The notes beneath the pieces are model-generated. The model was not told the origin of the DNA, made no database searches, and saw only the letters and a list, made by a program, of their open reading frames with translations. From Methanobacterium sp. (GTDB lineage Archaea; Methanobacteriota; Methanobacteria; Methanobacteriales; Methanobacteriaceae), in the NCBI GenBank assembly GCA_015661405.1, contig JACWMK010000004.1, forward strand, positions 12,334 to 76,333: 64,000 nucleotides of DNA, in the 5' to 3' direction. How positions within the stretch are numbered: the stretch's first letter is position 1; every line of letters starts with the position of its first letter. The position numbers were made by a program, and so were the translations under genes. Below are positions 30,056 through 39,248 of the stretch, in pieces.

Positions 30056-30070
30056 TTTTTTTTTATTTTT
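30056..30070 (+). terminator. Poly-T terminator after the mreB-like gene
   Basis: A run of nine T, one A and five more T on the plus strand, 30 bp after the stop codon. Archaeal transcription ends at such T tracts without needing a hairpin. It separates the mreB-like operon from rnhB. Confidence 0.6.
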
Positions 30071-30138
30071 GTTTGCAATAAAAAACATTCCCACTTACCT
30101 TAATATATTCATTACCTTAAAATTCTGCATGAAGAAAA

Positions 30139-30750
30139 ATGAAGATAGTAGGAATAGATGAAGCCGGCAGAGGATCAGTATTAGGTCCACTAGTAGTATC
30201 AGGAGTCGCTCTTAAAGAAAGTAGAATTAAATATCTTGAAAGACTTAAATTAAAGGATTCTAAAAAGATTTCTCCAAAAAAAAGGACTATCCTCTCTAGA
30301 AAAATTAGGAAAATAACCGAATATCATATTGTTAAAATAACTGCCCACGATATAGATTTTTTAAGATCTAAAGACATAAATTTGAATCAAATAGAGAAAA
30401 TAGCAATGCAAAAAATTATTGAAGACTCCAATGCAGCTATCTCTATCATAGATTGTATAGATGTAAAGCCGGAGAGATTTAAAAGCGAAATGGAAACGGT
30501 TTTCCCAGATTTAAAAGTTATATCAGAACATAATGCAGAGGATAAATATGTAGTGGTGGCTGCAGCATCCATTGTAGCCAAAGTTGAACGAGACTTGGAA
30601 ATTGCGAAATTAAGGAAAACTTTCAGTGATATTGGATCAGGATACCCTAGTGATCCTAAAACCATTAAATTCTTAAAAAACATCTCATACGAAGAACTAC
30701 CTGATTTTGTGAGGAAATCTTGGGCAACTGTAAATAGATACCAAAAATAA
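30139..30750 (+). CDS. rnhB: Ribonuclease HII
   Basis: Cuts the RNA strand of RNA-DNA hybrids and single ribonucleotides in DNA. The catalytic signature GIDEAGRGSVLGPLVVSG (residues 4-21) has Asp6 and Glu7; a further acidic residue lies in IIDCIDVKPERF (about 109-120), and HNAEDKYVVVAAASIVAKVERD carries the last Asp (about 137). 203 residues, normal for archaea. The start ATG 30139 has only weak purines upstream. Single gene with its own AT-rich leader. Confidence 0.95.
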   Translation: MKIVGIDEAGRGSVLGPLVVSGVALKESRIKYLERLKLKDSKKISPKKRTILSRKIRKITEYHIVKITAHDIDFLRSKDINLNQIEKIAMQKIIEDSNAAISIIDCIDVKPERFKSEMETVFPDLKVISEHNAEDKYVVVAAASIVAKVERDLEIAKLRKTFSDIGSGYPSDPKTIKFLKNISYEELPDFVRKSWATVNRYQK

Positions 30751-30899
30751 CATTTATATACCATATAGATTAGAAATTCCAAAATTCAATGTATAAATAA
30801 TTAGATTTTTTTTAATGAGAAAAATAAATACTTTTTATTATTATAAAATTAATAAATTTTAAAAATAATGTATTAATCATGGAATGGGGGAATTAAAAA

Positions 30900-31502
30900 A
30901 TGTATTTGGGTAGAATGTTGGCTGTAGGAAGTACAAATTATGGTAAATTCTCGGCTTATCGTGTTTCAAGCCGTTCTTTTCCAAACCGTGCCACTAAGGG
31001 TTACGACGATCGGGTTTCTGTAATACCTCGAGAAGGTTTCGAAAAAGATATCTTTAAAAATCCTTACATTGCTTACAACTGTATTAAAATAGTTGATGAT
31101 GTGGCTGTGGTTTCTAACGGATCACAAACCGATATAATTGCCGAGAAAATTAGTTCAGGAATGAATATCCGTGATGCTCTGGGATTAACTCTATTAACCA
31201 TGGATTATGAAAAAGATGATTATAAAACCCCCCGCATAGCAGGAGCAACCTCATTAACAGGAGATGCTTATCTTGGAATTGTGACCCATGATACTTTAAT
31301 TGTAGAAAAGGTTCCAGATGGTAAAGCCGCTTACATAGCTACATATGAGCATATTAAACCAAAAATAGTAGAGTTTTGTGCAGAAGATGCTGATGCAGCT
31401 GCTGAATTTATAATGAATGGAACAGGATTTGCTGAATTCACTAATCCAGTGACTTCAGCTGCAGCTTTTGGTAAGAATAGTTGGAGTATAAGTACTTTAT
31501 GA
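30900..31502 (+). CDS. purO: Archaeal IMP cyclohydrolase PurO
   Basis: Last step of purine synthesis: ring closure of FAICAR to IMP, done in archaea by this enzyme rather than by PurH. The N-terminal MYLGRMLAVGSTNYGKFSAY and VSSRSFPNR are typical, as is GATSLTGDAYLGIVTHDTL in the C-terminal half. 200 residues, normal. ATG 30900 follows GGGGG by 9 nt. A single gene between rnhB and the F420 genes. Confidence 0.95.
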   Translation: MYLGRMLAVGSTNYGKFSAYRVSSRSFPNRATKGYDDRVSVIPREGFEKDIFKNPYIAYNCIKIVDDVAVVSNGSQTDIIAEKISSGMNIRDALGLTLLTMDYEKDDYKTPRIAGATSLTGDAYLGIVTHDTLIVEKVPDGKAAYIATYEHIKPKIVEFCAEDADAAAEFIMNGTGFAEFTNPVTSAAAFGKNSWSISTL

Positions 31503-31606
31503 AACTCCTTAAAGATTCATCAATATAAATTATTAATATCCTTTTAAATAATGATTCAATATTATAAATTATAATTAAATTTAAAATTTAATTTAGGTAT
31601 ATTAAA

Positions 31607-32368
31607 ATGAATCTAGAAATAATTGGTGTTAAAGGAATATCTATTATTAAAAAAGGAGATTTCCTCAATGATATAATTCTTGAATGTCTAAAGCAGATGA
31701 ATCAAGAGATTCATGAAGGTGATGTTATAGTAATAGCGGAAACTGCCATATCTAAAGCAGAAGGAAAAATCATTGAACTTAACACTATTATTCCTAGTTC
31801 AAATGCACTGAAACTTGCAGCTAAGACTGGTAAAAAACCAGAACTCGTAGAAGCCATTCTTCAGGAGTCAAAAGAAATAATTAAGGTAGGACCCAATTTT
31901 ATAATTTCTGAGACTAAACAGGGATTTATATGTGCCAATGCTGGAATAGATGAGTCAAATATTGATGAAGGACTGGCCACACCAATTCCCGAAGATCCAG
32001 ATAGAAGTGCATATAAGATTATGAGAAGAATTAAGGATGCTACCGGTAAAGATATAGCAGTTATTGTATCGGATACACAAGGTCGTGCTTTCAGGGAAGG
32101 AGCTATTGGTACTGCAATTGGAGTATCTGGTATGTATCCCCTATGGGACAGAAGTGGTGAAAAAGATTTGTATGGTAAAGAGCTTAAAACCACTAGTATA
32201 GCTGTAGCAGACGAATTAGCATCAGCAGCATCAATTGTAATGGGTCAAGCTAATGAAGGCATACCTGTAGTTTTAATTAGAGGATTAGGTTATTTTAAAC
32301 AGCTTAAAAATGATTTTGCTGATATTAAACCTTTAATTAGGCCTAAAAAATATGATGTGTTTCTATGA
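31607..32368 (+). CDS. cofE: Coenzyme F420-0:L-glutamate ligase
   Basis: Adds glutamates to F420-0 with GTP, giving F420-2 and longer forms; F420 is the hydride carrier of methanogenesis. Recognised by the N-terminal VKGISIIKKGDFL, then ICANAGIDESNID (about residues 105-117), VIVSDTQGRAFREGAIGTAI (about 149-168) and GIPVVLIRGLGY. 253 residues, normal for the archaeal single-domain enzyme. AGGTATATTAAA precedes ATG 31607. CofD, which makes its substrate, is the next gene. Confidence 0.95.
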   Translation: MNLEIIGVKGISIIKKGDFLNDIILECLKQMNQEIHEGDVIVIAETAISKAEGKIIELNTIIPSSNALKLAAKTGKKPELVEAILQESKEIIKVGPNFIISETKQGFICANAGIDESNIDEGLATPIPEDPDRSAYKIMRRIKDATGKDIAVIVSDTQGRAFREGAIGTAIGVSGMYPLWDRSGEKDLYGKELKTTSIAVADELASAASIVMGQANEGIPVVLIRGLGYFKQLKNDFADIKPLIRPKKYDVFL

Positions 32369-32424
32369 ACTACATACGATTTAATTTAAATAATCTATTA
32401 ATTTAAAAATAAAGTGAAATTGTT

Positions 32425-33330
32425 ATGATAACTGTATTATCTGGCGGGACTGGAACCCCTAAACTCTTGCAAGGCATAACTCACCTTATAGATCCTTTAA
32501 ACATTACAGTAATTGTTAATACATTGGAGAACTCTTATTTCTCCGGAGTTTATGTAACTGCGGACATTGACACCGTAATGTATACATTAGCTGAAATCAT
32601 TAACGATGAAACATGGTATGGTATTGCTGATGATACCTTTATAACCCATGAAACTTTAAATTTGATCGGGTGCGGTGAGCTTCTAAAAATTGGAGATCAA
32701 GATAGGGCGATAAAGATTCAAAAAACCCTACTTCTAAAGAATAATCCTCTTTCGAAGGTTGTTGATATTCAAAGGAATAATTTAGGCATAAAATCCAAAA
32801 TAATTCCCATGAGTGACCAGAAATCACATATTAATATCAATACTAATGTTGGGGATTTGGATTTCCATCAGTTCTTGATAGAGTTGAGAGGCGAGCCAGA
32901 AGTTCTAAGTGTAGATTATAATCAAGTTGAGCCGGCTCCAGGTGTTATTGAATCCATTGAAAATTCAGATATGGTAATTATAGGGCCATCAAATCCGGTG
33001 ACTTCAGTGGGTCCCATAATATCAATGCAAAATGTCCGTAATGTTCTCAAAAAATCCTATGTAGTTGGTGTATCCCCAATAATTGGAGATAAGCCTGTAA
33101 GCGGTCCTGCCGATAAGTTTATGCATGCTTTAGGTTATGATGTATCTTCTTGTGGTGTTGCCAATATGTATCAGAATTTTTTGGATAAGTTCTTCATTGA
33201 TTTAGATGATATTGTTTATGAAGAAGAAATAGAAAAACTAATATCAGAGGTTGTTGTAACAAACACCAATATGAAAAACATCGAGGATAAAATGATGTTA
33301 GCCAGAAATATTTTGGGTGAATTTTTATGA
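32425..33330 (+). CDS. cofD: 2-phospho-L-lactate transferase
   Basis: Joins the phospholactate unit from its guanylyl-activated form to FO, forming F420-0. The N-terminal loop VLSGGTGTPKLLQGI (residues 4-18) is the family hallmark; IIGPSNPVTSVGPI (about 191-204) and VGVSPIIGDKPVSGPADK (about 217-234) build the rest of the site. 301 residues, normal. Its last codons overlap the start of gch3 by 4 bp, indicating coupled translation. Confidence 0.95.
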   Translation: MITVLSGGTGTPKLLQGITHLIDPLNITVIVNTLENSYFSGVYVTADIDTVMYTLAEIINDETWYGIADDTFITHETLNLIGCGELLKIGDQDRAIKIQKTLLLKNNPLSKVVDIQRNNLGIKSKIIPMSDQKSHININTNVGDLDFHQFLIELRGEPEVLSVDYNQVEPAPGVIESIENSDMVIIGPSNPVTSVGPIISMQNVRNVLKKSYVVGVSPIIGDKPVSGPADKFMHALGYDVSSCGVANMYQNFLDKFFIDLDDIVYEEEIEKLISEVVVTNTNMKNIEDKMMLARNILGEFL

Positions 33331-34082
33331 TTCAGATGACTTTGATTCAAATTGATAATTATGGTCCTTGGACTGTTACTCCTACTCCTCGGGCTGAGGC
33401 TGATCTCCAGATTTTACAGTCAGAACTTTATGCAGATCTGCAAAGACAGTTTGCTGCTAAAGGTGGGTTGGTATTTTTCACCCGTTTTGATAATATGTTA
33501 GCTGTTACAAATGGTATTGATATGGAAGATCATATTCGTATTCAAAAGTCAATTGGAAACCGTTATCCTGTAACTGTGAGTATGGGTGTAGGGACAGCTG
33601 TAACTCCTTATGATGCTCAGAGGAAAGCTACTAATACTTTGCAAAATTATGGTGGAGCCCAGTCTGAGGATAGAAAGGAAGTTTTGGCAATAGATAGTAT
33701 GGCAAAGCGAGATGAAAGCTTTGTTCAGATAGCCCATATCGATATAAATGGTATAACTGATTCTTTAACTGATATAATTCCTGCATATGATACTTCTTTT
33801 ATTGTTAATCGAGTTCAACATTTTCTTATGAAGAAATTGATTGAAAGGGGATCTTTACTGTTTTTTATTGGTGGTGATAACTTCATGTCTCCTTGTAATG
33901 GTTTGGAACCTCAAGGACTTTTGAAGATTATAGAAGAAATAAAGGCAGAAATTAATATAGCGCTTAAAGCTGGCGTTGGAAAAGCTCCTACCGCCGAGAA
34001 GGCTGCAAATTTAGCAGATCTTGCCTTGGAAGAGATAAGGGGCGGATTTACTTATGATTTAGTTCATGTTATGAAGGAATAA
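33327..34082 (+). CDS. gch3: GTP cyclohydrolase III
   Basis: Archaeal enzyme (ArfA type) that opens GTP to a formamidopyrimidine nucleotide, the first step towards riboflavin and the deazaflavin FO. Family start MIQMTLIQIDNYGPWTVTPT and the two cyclase-like metal motifs, FFTRFDNMLAVTNG (about residues 48-61) and LFFIGGDNFMSPCNG (about 173-187), are clear. 251 residues, normal. GGGTGA in the end of cofD gives the ribosome site. The linkage with cofE and cofD fits an F420 supply operon. Confidence 0.95.
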   Translation: MIQMTLIQIDNYGPWTVTPTPRAEADLQILQSELYADLQRQFAAKGGLVFFTRFDNMLAVTNGIDMEDHIRIQKSIGNRYPVTVSMGVGTAVTPYDAQRKATNTLQNYGGAQSEDRKEVLAIDSMAKRDESFVQIAHIDINGITDSLTDIIPAYDTSFIVNRVQHFLMKKLIERGSLLFFIGGDNFMSPCNGLEPQGLLKIIEEIKAEINIALKAGVGKAPTAEKAANLADLALEEIRGGFTYDLVHVMKE

Positions 34083-34215
34083 AGATATTAATTGAGAATA
34101 TTTTTTTGTTGAAATTATTTATTAAATGAGTAATAATTTTTTGTGTAATAACTTAAATAATATTATTTATGATTTTTTAATCTATTAAATTTAAATATAA
34201 AACAGGAGTGTATCT

Positions 34216-34950
34216 ATTGAAGTTATAGCACCCATGGCAGGTATAACTGATGGAAAATTCTGCAGTGAACTAGCCCCCCAAGGTTTTGATATGGTGACTA
34301 TTGGAGGTTACAACGCAGATGAGAGAACTATAAATGCCGGGCGTATGATTATCCGAAGAGGTAGAGCAGAATTTAATATTCCAGAAACAGAGTTAATAAA
34401 CCATATAAAACAACAAATCATTATAATTAAAGATCAAACAGATTGGAATGGTAAAGTATCTGTTAATATCCGAGCCACTACACCCGAACCAATAATTGAA
34501 ATTTCAAAATTGAACGGTGTGGATGTGGTGGAAATAAATGCCCACTGCCAACAACCCGAAATAGTGGATTTAAAATGTGGACAGGCGTTGCTCATGGAAC
34601 CTGATTTGTTAAATAAATTTACTGAAAAAGTTGTAAAAAACTCTGCTTGTAAGGTTTCAGTGAAAATACGAGCCAACACTCCCAATACTGATATAATTAC
34701 CATTTCTAAAATTGTGGAAGAATCTGGAGCTGATTTTCTACATGTGGATGCTGTGAAACCGGGATATAAAAATGCGGATTACAAGGTAATATCTTCCATC
34801 AAAGAAAATACAGACATATTTCTAATTGGGAATAATTACATACATGACATTGAATCAGCTCGAAAGATGATTTCTGCTGGTGCAGATGGTATATCTATGG
34901 CTCGATGTCTTAAGTCTGGAATAATACCCTTTGATCTTTCATTAATATAA
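34216..34950 (+). CDS. Archaeal TIM-barrel protein, Dus/nifR3-related, with probable ATT start
   Basis: Relative of tRNA-dihydrouridine synthases and dihydroorotate dehydrogenase; it fits the short archaeal nifR3-related family (TIGR00736-like). Substrate unknown. First strand EVIAPMAGITDGKF resembles Dus proteins, EINAHCQQPEIVDLKCGQALL carries a Cys at the Dus catalytic position, and NNYIHDIESARKMISAGADGI is the flavin-phosphate end of the barrel. The only in-frame ATG (34234) would delete strand one and lies 24 nt from the AGGAG at 34204-34208. ATT at 34216 has ideal spacing, no stop intervenes, and upstream frame closes at 34198. About 245 residues. Confidence 0.75.
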   Translation: MEVIAPMAGITDGKFCSELAPQGFDMVTIGGYNADERTINAGRMIIRRGRAEFNIPETELINHIKQQIIIIKDQTDWNGKVSVNIRATTPEPIIEISKLNGVDVVEINAHCQQPEIVDLKCGQALLMEPDLLNKFTEKVVKNSACKVSVKIRANTPNTDIITISKIVEESGADFLHVDAVKPGYKNADYKVISSIKENTDIFLIGNNYIHDIESARKMISAGADGISMARCLKSGIIPFDLSLI

Positions 34951-35135
34951 ATCTGAATAAAAATTAAATGAATATATAAAAAAATTTTTTATAAACAAAA
35001 AAATCAAGTAGATTAACTAAAAAAATGTATGAATTAAAAATTAAGATATCAATATTATTGAGAAAGAATCTTATATTTTATCAGTTCAAAATTAATTAGT
35101 ATTTATCATAAAGTTAAAATAAAAGGATGTGTTTC

Positions 35136-36734
35136 ATGTCTTTTATAGAAATAGAAAATGTCACCAAGACGTTTAAAGGCGTAGATGTTCTGAAAAACAT
35201 TAACATGAACATAGAGGAAGGAAATGTTTTAGGTATTTTAGGAAGAAGCGGTGCTGGAAAGTCTGTTTTAATAAATATGCTACGAGGAATGCAAGATTAC
35301 AAACCAGATAAAGGAAAAATCTTTTATAATGTGGCCTTATGCCCAGATTGTAGAATTGTAGACGCACCTTCACGCGCCGGGAAAACTTGTAGTATCTGTG
35401 GATGCGAATTTGAACCATATAAAGTGGATTTCTGGAATTGTGAACGACTACTATTCACAGCTATAAAAAGAAGAATATCCATAATGCTTCAAAGAACTTT
35501 CGCCCTCTACGAGGACGATACTGTAATTGATAATGTAATTAAATCCATCAGCGGACACGATGAAGACGAAAGCACAAATATGGCCATAGATCTTATTGAC
35601 ACAGTCCAAATGAACCATCGTATTACACACATCGCCCGAGACCTTAGTGGTGGAGAAAAACAAAGAGTAGTATTAGCCAGACAAATGGCAAAAGAACCTA
35701 TGCTATTCTTAGCAGACGAACCCACTGGAACACTAGACCCCAAAACAGCAGAACTAATACATCAAGCTCTTCTAGAAGGAGTAAAACAAAAAGGCACAAC
35801 CATGATTATCACCTCACACTGGCCCGAAGTGATGAAAAAACTCTCTGACCATGTAATATGGCTAGAAAAAGGAGAAATCATAGAAGAAGGTAATCCCACA
35901 GTAGTTGTACAGAAATTCCTAGATCAGGTGCCTCTACCTGAAAAACGGGACGTAATTAAAATCGGCGGCCCTATAATTAAACTGGAAGGAGTTAAAAAAT
36001 ATTATTACTCAATAGAAAGGGGTGTAGTGAAGGCTGTCGATGATGTAAGTTTTGAAGTCGATGAAGGAGAAATATTCGGTGTAGTAGGTTTAAGTGGTGC
36101 TGGTAAAACCACCCTATCTAGAATACTTTATGGTTTAACCGACCCAAGCAACGGAAGTATAGCTGTTAAACTGGGAGATAACTGGATAGACATGACTCAA
36201 AAAGGATTCATTGGAAGAGGTAGAGTGAAACCTTACTTGGGAATACTTCACCAAGAATACAGTCTCTATCCTCATCGAAATGTGTTGGGAAATCTCACTA
36301 TAGCTATAAGTCTAGAACTTCCAGCAGAATTTGCTAAAATGAAAGCATTATATGTGCTTAAAGCAGTTGGTTTTGATGAAGAATATGCTGATAATTTATT
36401 AACTAAATATCCTGATGAATTAAGTGGTGGAGAGCGTCATCGGGTAGCTTTAGCTCAAGTACTGATAAAAGAACCTAATATCATAATCTTAGATGAACCC
36501 ACAGGAACTATGGATCCTATAACCCGTGTTCAAGTAACTGATTCTATAAGAAAAGCACGTGAAGATCTTAACCAAACTTTCCTTATAATAAGTCATGATA
36601 TGGATTTTGTACTGGAAGTCTGCGACCGAGCTGCATTAATGAGAGGGGGAAAAATCCTAAGGATTGGAGAGCCACAAAATATAGTAGAGGACTTAACACC
36701 CAAAGAGAAAAATAAGATGTTTACGGAGGAATAG
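35136..36734 (+). CDS. atwA: Methyl-coenzyme M reductase system component A2 (twin ABC ATPase)
   Basis: ATP-hydrolysing factor that helps reductive activation of methyl-CoM reductase. Two soluble ABC domains with no membrane part. Domain 1: Walker A GRSGAGKS (about residues 33-40), signature LSGGEKQRV, Walker B LFLADEP. Domain 2: Walker A GLSGAGKT, signature LSGGERHRV, Walker B IIILDEP. Domain 1 has a four-cysteine insertion (CPDC...CSIC, about 68-91), probably binding zinc or an iron-sulfur cluster, typical of this family. About 532 residues. ATG 35136 is preferred to ATG 35127, because AGGATG overlapping the latter is the ribosome site. The marker-9 gene follows by 1 bp. Confidence 0.93.
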   Translation: MSFIEIENVTKTFKGVDVLKNINMNIEEGNVLGILGRSGAGKSVLINMLRGMQDYKPDKGKIFYNVALCPDCRIVDAPSRAGKTCSICGCEFEPYKVDFWNCERLLFTAIKRRISIMLQRTFALYEDDTVIDNVIKSISGHDEDESTNMAIDLIDTVQMNHRITHIARDLSGGEKQRVVLARQMAKEPMLFLADEPTGTLDPKTAELIHQALLEGVKQKGTTMIITSHWPEVMKKLSDHVIWLEKGEIIEEGNPTVVVQKFLDQVPLPEKRDVIKIGGPIIKLEGVKKYYYSIERGVVKAVDDVSFEVDEGEIFGVVGLSGAGKTTLSRILYGLTDPSNGSIAVKLGDNWIDMTQKGFIGRGRVKPYLGILHQEYSLYPHRNVLGNLTIAISLELPAEFAKMKALYVLKAVGFDEEYADNLLTKYPDELSGGERHRVALAQVLIKEPNIIILDEPTGTMDPITRVQVTDSIRKAREDLNQTFLIISHDMDFVLEVCDRAALMRGGKILRIGEPQNIVEDLTPKEKNKMFTEE

Positions 36735-36735
36735 A

Positions 36736-37212
36736 ATGGAGTGGGAAGATTCACCATCACATGTATGCAGGGGAGGTGATAAAAGAGCTTTAGCATTTTG
36801 TTGTCCACCAGTAAAACCCTGTCCCATATTATATGCTTTGGAAGACGCTAAACTCACACCTCAAGATTATATTAATATAAAAGAAAAATTTGGAGAAAAA
36901 AGTAGATTAGGCCACGGTGAAGGAACTTGTTTCGGATCCTTGGTATGGTGCTGTAAGCCATCTAAACCATGTCCATTAAGGGATATGTTAATGAAAAGAA
37001 TTGATATGAGTGAAGATGAATATATGCAGCTTAAAAAATTATTATCCGAAGAATTAGTTGGATTATCTAATTCATCTATAACTGAAGGTGTTAAAGCTTT
37101 ATCGGAAACTTTCCAAGTTTCTGAAGAAGAAGCCGATAAGATTTTACAGGAATGCGGTAATGATCTTAAAACAGCTATCAAGATTTTACGAATGAAAAAC
37201 TTGGAGTTATAA
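36736..37212 (+). CDS. Methanogenesis marker protein 9
   Basis: Cysteine-rich protein found only in methanogens (TIGR03277-like domain), exact function not known. N-terminal CRGGDKRALAFCCPPVKPCP and a second similar segment CFGSLVWCCKPSKPCPLRD form two CC-x-P-x-KPCP repeats (residues 11-30 and about 63-81), likely metal or cluster ligands. The C-terminal 45 residues end in a small helical part (SEEEADKILQECGNDLKTAI) like a UBA fold. 158 residues. GGAGG precedes ATG 36736, inside the end of atwA; the tight link to component A2 suggests a role in methyl-CoM reductase activation (inference). Confidence 0.85.
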   Translation: MEWEDSPSHVCRGGDKRALAFCCPPVKPCPILYALEDAKLTPQDYINIKEKFGEKSRLGHGEGTCFGSLVWCCKPSKPCPLRDMLMKRIDMSEDEYMQLKKLLSEELVGLSNSSITEGVKALSETFQVSEEEADKILQECGNDLKTAIKILRMKNLEL

Positions 37213-37215
37213 ATA

Positions 37216-37842
37216 ATGAGTTTGACACCACTCTTCCTGGAAATGAATGATAAAAATGTTTTAATTGCAGGATCAGGAGAAGTGGGGACGAGGAGAGCTA
37301 TAAGATTCTTAGAATCAGGTGCCAATGTAATTTTATTAGGATCAATGCTTCCAATAGAATTATTAAAATTAGGAGCATCTTTAAAACCTATGAATGAAGC
37401 TGAAGAATGTGTCAAATGGGCTGATCTTGTGGTATTAGCTACGGGGGATACACAGTTAAATCAGCGTCTGTCAAATCTTGCAAAGGGAAAATTATTGAAT
37501 AGAGCAGACCACCCGGTGAAAGGTGATATTATTGTACCGTCGTCTTTTTTTATAGGAGATGTTCAAATATGTATATTCACTCAAGGTAAAAGTCCATTAA
37601 TGGCTCGAGAGTTAAGAAAAAGAATAGAGAAAATAATAACAAAAGATGATATTCTACAAATAGAACTTCAAGATTTTACCCGTAAATTACTAAAAAATGA
37701 AGTGAAAGACCAGAAGAAAAGAAAATATTATTTAAGTCATATTTTAAAGGATGAAAAAATTAAAGAGCTGCTAAAAGAAGGGAAACTAGTAAACGCCAAA
37801 ACATACGTTGATAATTTTTTAAGAAAATCCTTAAATCTTTAA
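37216..37842 (+). CDS. Precorrin-2 dehydrogenase / sirohydrochlorin ferrochelatase-like (siroheme synthase N-terminal type)
   Basis: NAD-dependent oxidation of precorrin-2 to sirohydrochlorin, the branch point to siroheme, cobalamin and F430. Rossmann start LFLEMNDKNVLIAGSGEVGT (residues 6-25), then LVVLATGDTQLNQRLS, LLNRADHP, and GDIIVPSSFFIGDVQICIFT with QGKSPLMARELRKRIE (about 125-140). Length 208 fits the archaeal stand-alone CysG-N/Met8 type. It starts 3 bp after the marker-9 gene and is followed by hemA after 19 bp. Confidence 0.88.
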   Translation: MSLTPLFLEMNDKNVLIAGSGEVGTRRAIRFLESGANVILLGSMLPIELLKLGASLKPMNEAEECVKWADLVVLATGDTQLNQRLSNLAKGKLLNRADHPVKGDIIVPSSFFIGDVQICIFTQGKSPLMARELRKRIEKIITKDDILQIELQDFTRKLLKNEVKDQKKRKYYLSHILKDEKIKELLKEGKLVNAKTYVDNFLRKSLNL

Positions 37843-37861
37843 AGTATTCGGGGTTAATATA

Positions 37862-39076
37862 ATGATTCTGAATGTAAGAGTGGATCATCAGACAGCAGAT
37901 ATAGCTCAGATAGAAAGATTAACCCGGGAATTAGACATTATTTCTCGCGAAATCCAAGGAAAATTTGGTATCCACGAATATCTATACCTAAAAACATGTA
38001 ACCGAGCTGAAGTTTATATGATTTTAGACAAGTTAAAGGAAGATGATATATCCTTGGATCTATCAAATTTCGTAGTTGAAACAGATAAAGATGCATTACG
38101 GCACCTTTTACGATTATCATCAGGATTAGAGTCAATGATAATTGGTGAAGACCAAATATTGGGACAAATAAAAAATGCTAGAAAAAAAGGTCTGAAAGAT
38201 GGTTGTATGGGACCCATTTTAAGAACTATTTTTACTAAGGCAGTGCATGTGGGGCAAGTAGTAAGGAAAAACACTAGCATAAATCAAGGGTCAACATCCA
38301 TTGGAACTGCAGCAGTGAAGCTCGCTGAATCCGTACATGGAGATTTAAAATGTAAAAAAGTGTTGGTTATCGGTGCCGGTAAAATGGGCACTCTGGTAGC
38401 TAAGGCGCTTGTAGAAAAGAAACTTAAAGCTATAGTTGTGGCTAATCGGACTTATAAGAGTGCTGTTAAATTAGCCTGTGAATTAAATGGATGTGCTATT
38501 CACTTCGACAGGCTTCATGAAGCCATGAGAGATGCTGATGTAGTTATAAGTGCAACTGGAGCACCCCACCACATATTAACATACAAAGAAGTTGGAGAGT
38601 TTGTTCCTGTTGAGAATCTTTCCAAGTTAGTGATGGTGGATATTGCTAATCCAAGAGATATTGATGAAAATGTGAAAGAATTAGGTGTTAAACTATTCAA
38701 TATGGATGATTTAAGGTTTATAGCTGATGAAAATCTTAAAATGAGGAAAGCAGAGGTTTCTGATGCGGAAAGGATCGTAGAGGATGAACTGGAACTTTTG
38801 GAAAAATCATTAAAACGTCTGGAAGTTGAGCCAATTATATCGCATATACGGGCTAGTGCTGAAGAAATAAGACAGAAAGAAATAATTAGAGCGCTGAAAA
38901 TGTTGGGAGACCTTAATGGTAAAGAAAAGATAGTTAATGATTTGACCCAAGTAGTGGTAGATCGTGTCTTTTGTGATATAATTAAAAATATAAGGAATGC
39001 TGCTGAAAAAGACGACATAATGGTTATGAAAGCCATTGAAACTATTTTCTCAGAAGATAATAATGAGAGATCATAA
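37862..39076 (+). CDS. hemA: Glutamyl-tRNA reductase
   Basis: First committed step of tetrapyrrole synthesis by the C5 route: reduces glutamyl-tRNA to glutamate-1-semialdehyde with NADPH. The catalytic Cys lies in YLKTCNRAEVY (about residues 42-52), then GLESMIIGEDQILGQIK (about 90-106), the Rossmann loop VLVIGAGKMGTLVA (about 168-181) and DIANPRDID. 404 residues, normal. GGGGTTAATATA precedes ATG 37862. Together with the preceding gene it supplies the macrocycle for F430 and cobamides. Confidence 0.95.
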   Translation: MILNVRVDHQTADIAQIERLTRELDIISREIQGKFGIHEYLYLKTCNRAEVYMILDKLKEDDISLDLSNFVVETDKDALRHLLRLSSGLESMIIGEDQILGQIKNARKKGLKDGCMGPILRTIFTKAVHVGQVVRKNTSINQGSTSIGTAAVKLAESVHGDLKCKKVLVIGAGKMGTLVAKALVEKKLKAIVVANRTYKSAVKLACELNGCAIHFDRLHEAMRDADVVISATGAPHHILTYKEVGEFVPVENLSKLVMVDIANPRDIDENVKELGVKLFNMDDLRFIADENLKMRKAEVSDAERIVEDELELLEKSLKRLEVEPIISHIRASAEEIRQKEIIRALKMLGDLNGKEKIVNDLTQVVVDRVFCDIIKNIRNAAEKDDIMVMKAIETIFSEDNNERS

Positions 39077-39248
39077 AGTAAATATTAATTTTATTATTAT
39101 TGCTTTAAAATTATCAATAATAACTAATTAAGTACTAGTATCGTTCTAATAATATTTTTGTTTCTTAAATATTTTGATTTTATATTAAAAAAATGTTTAA
39201 TGATAGATTTAATCGAAATTAACAAAAAAAGAAAAAAATTAAATATAA

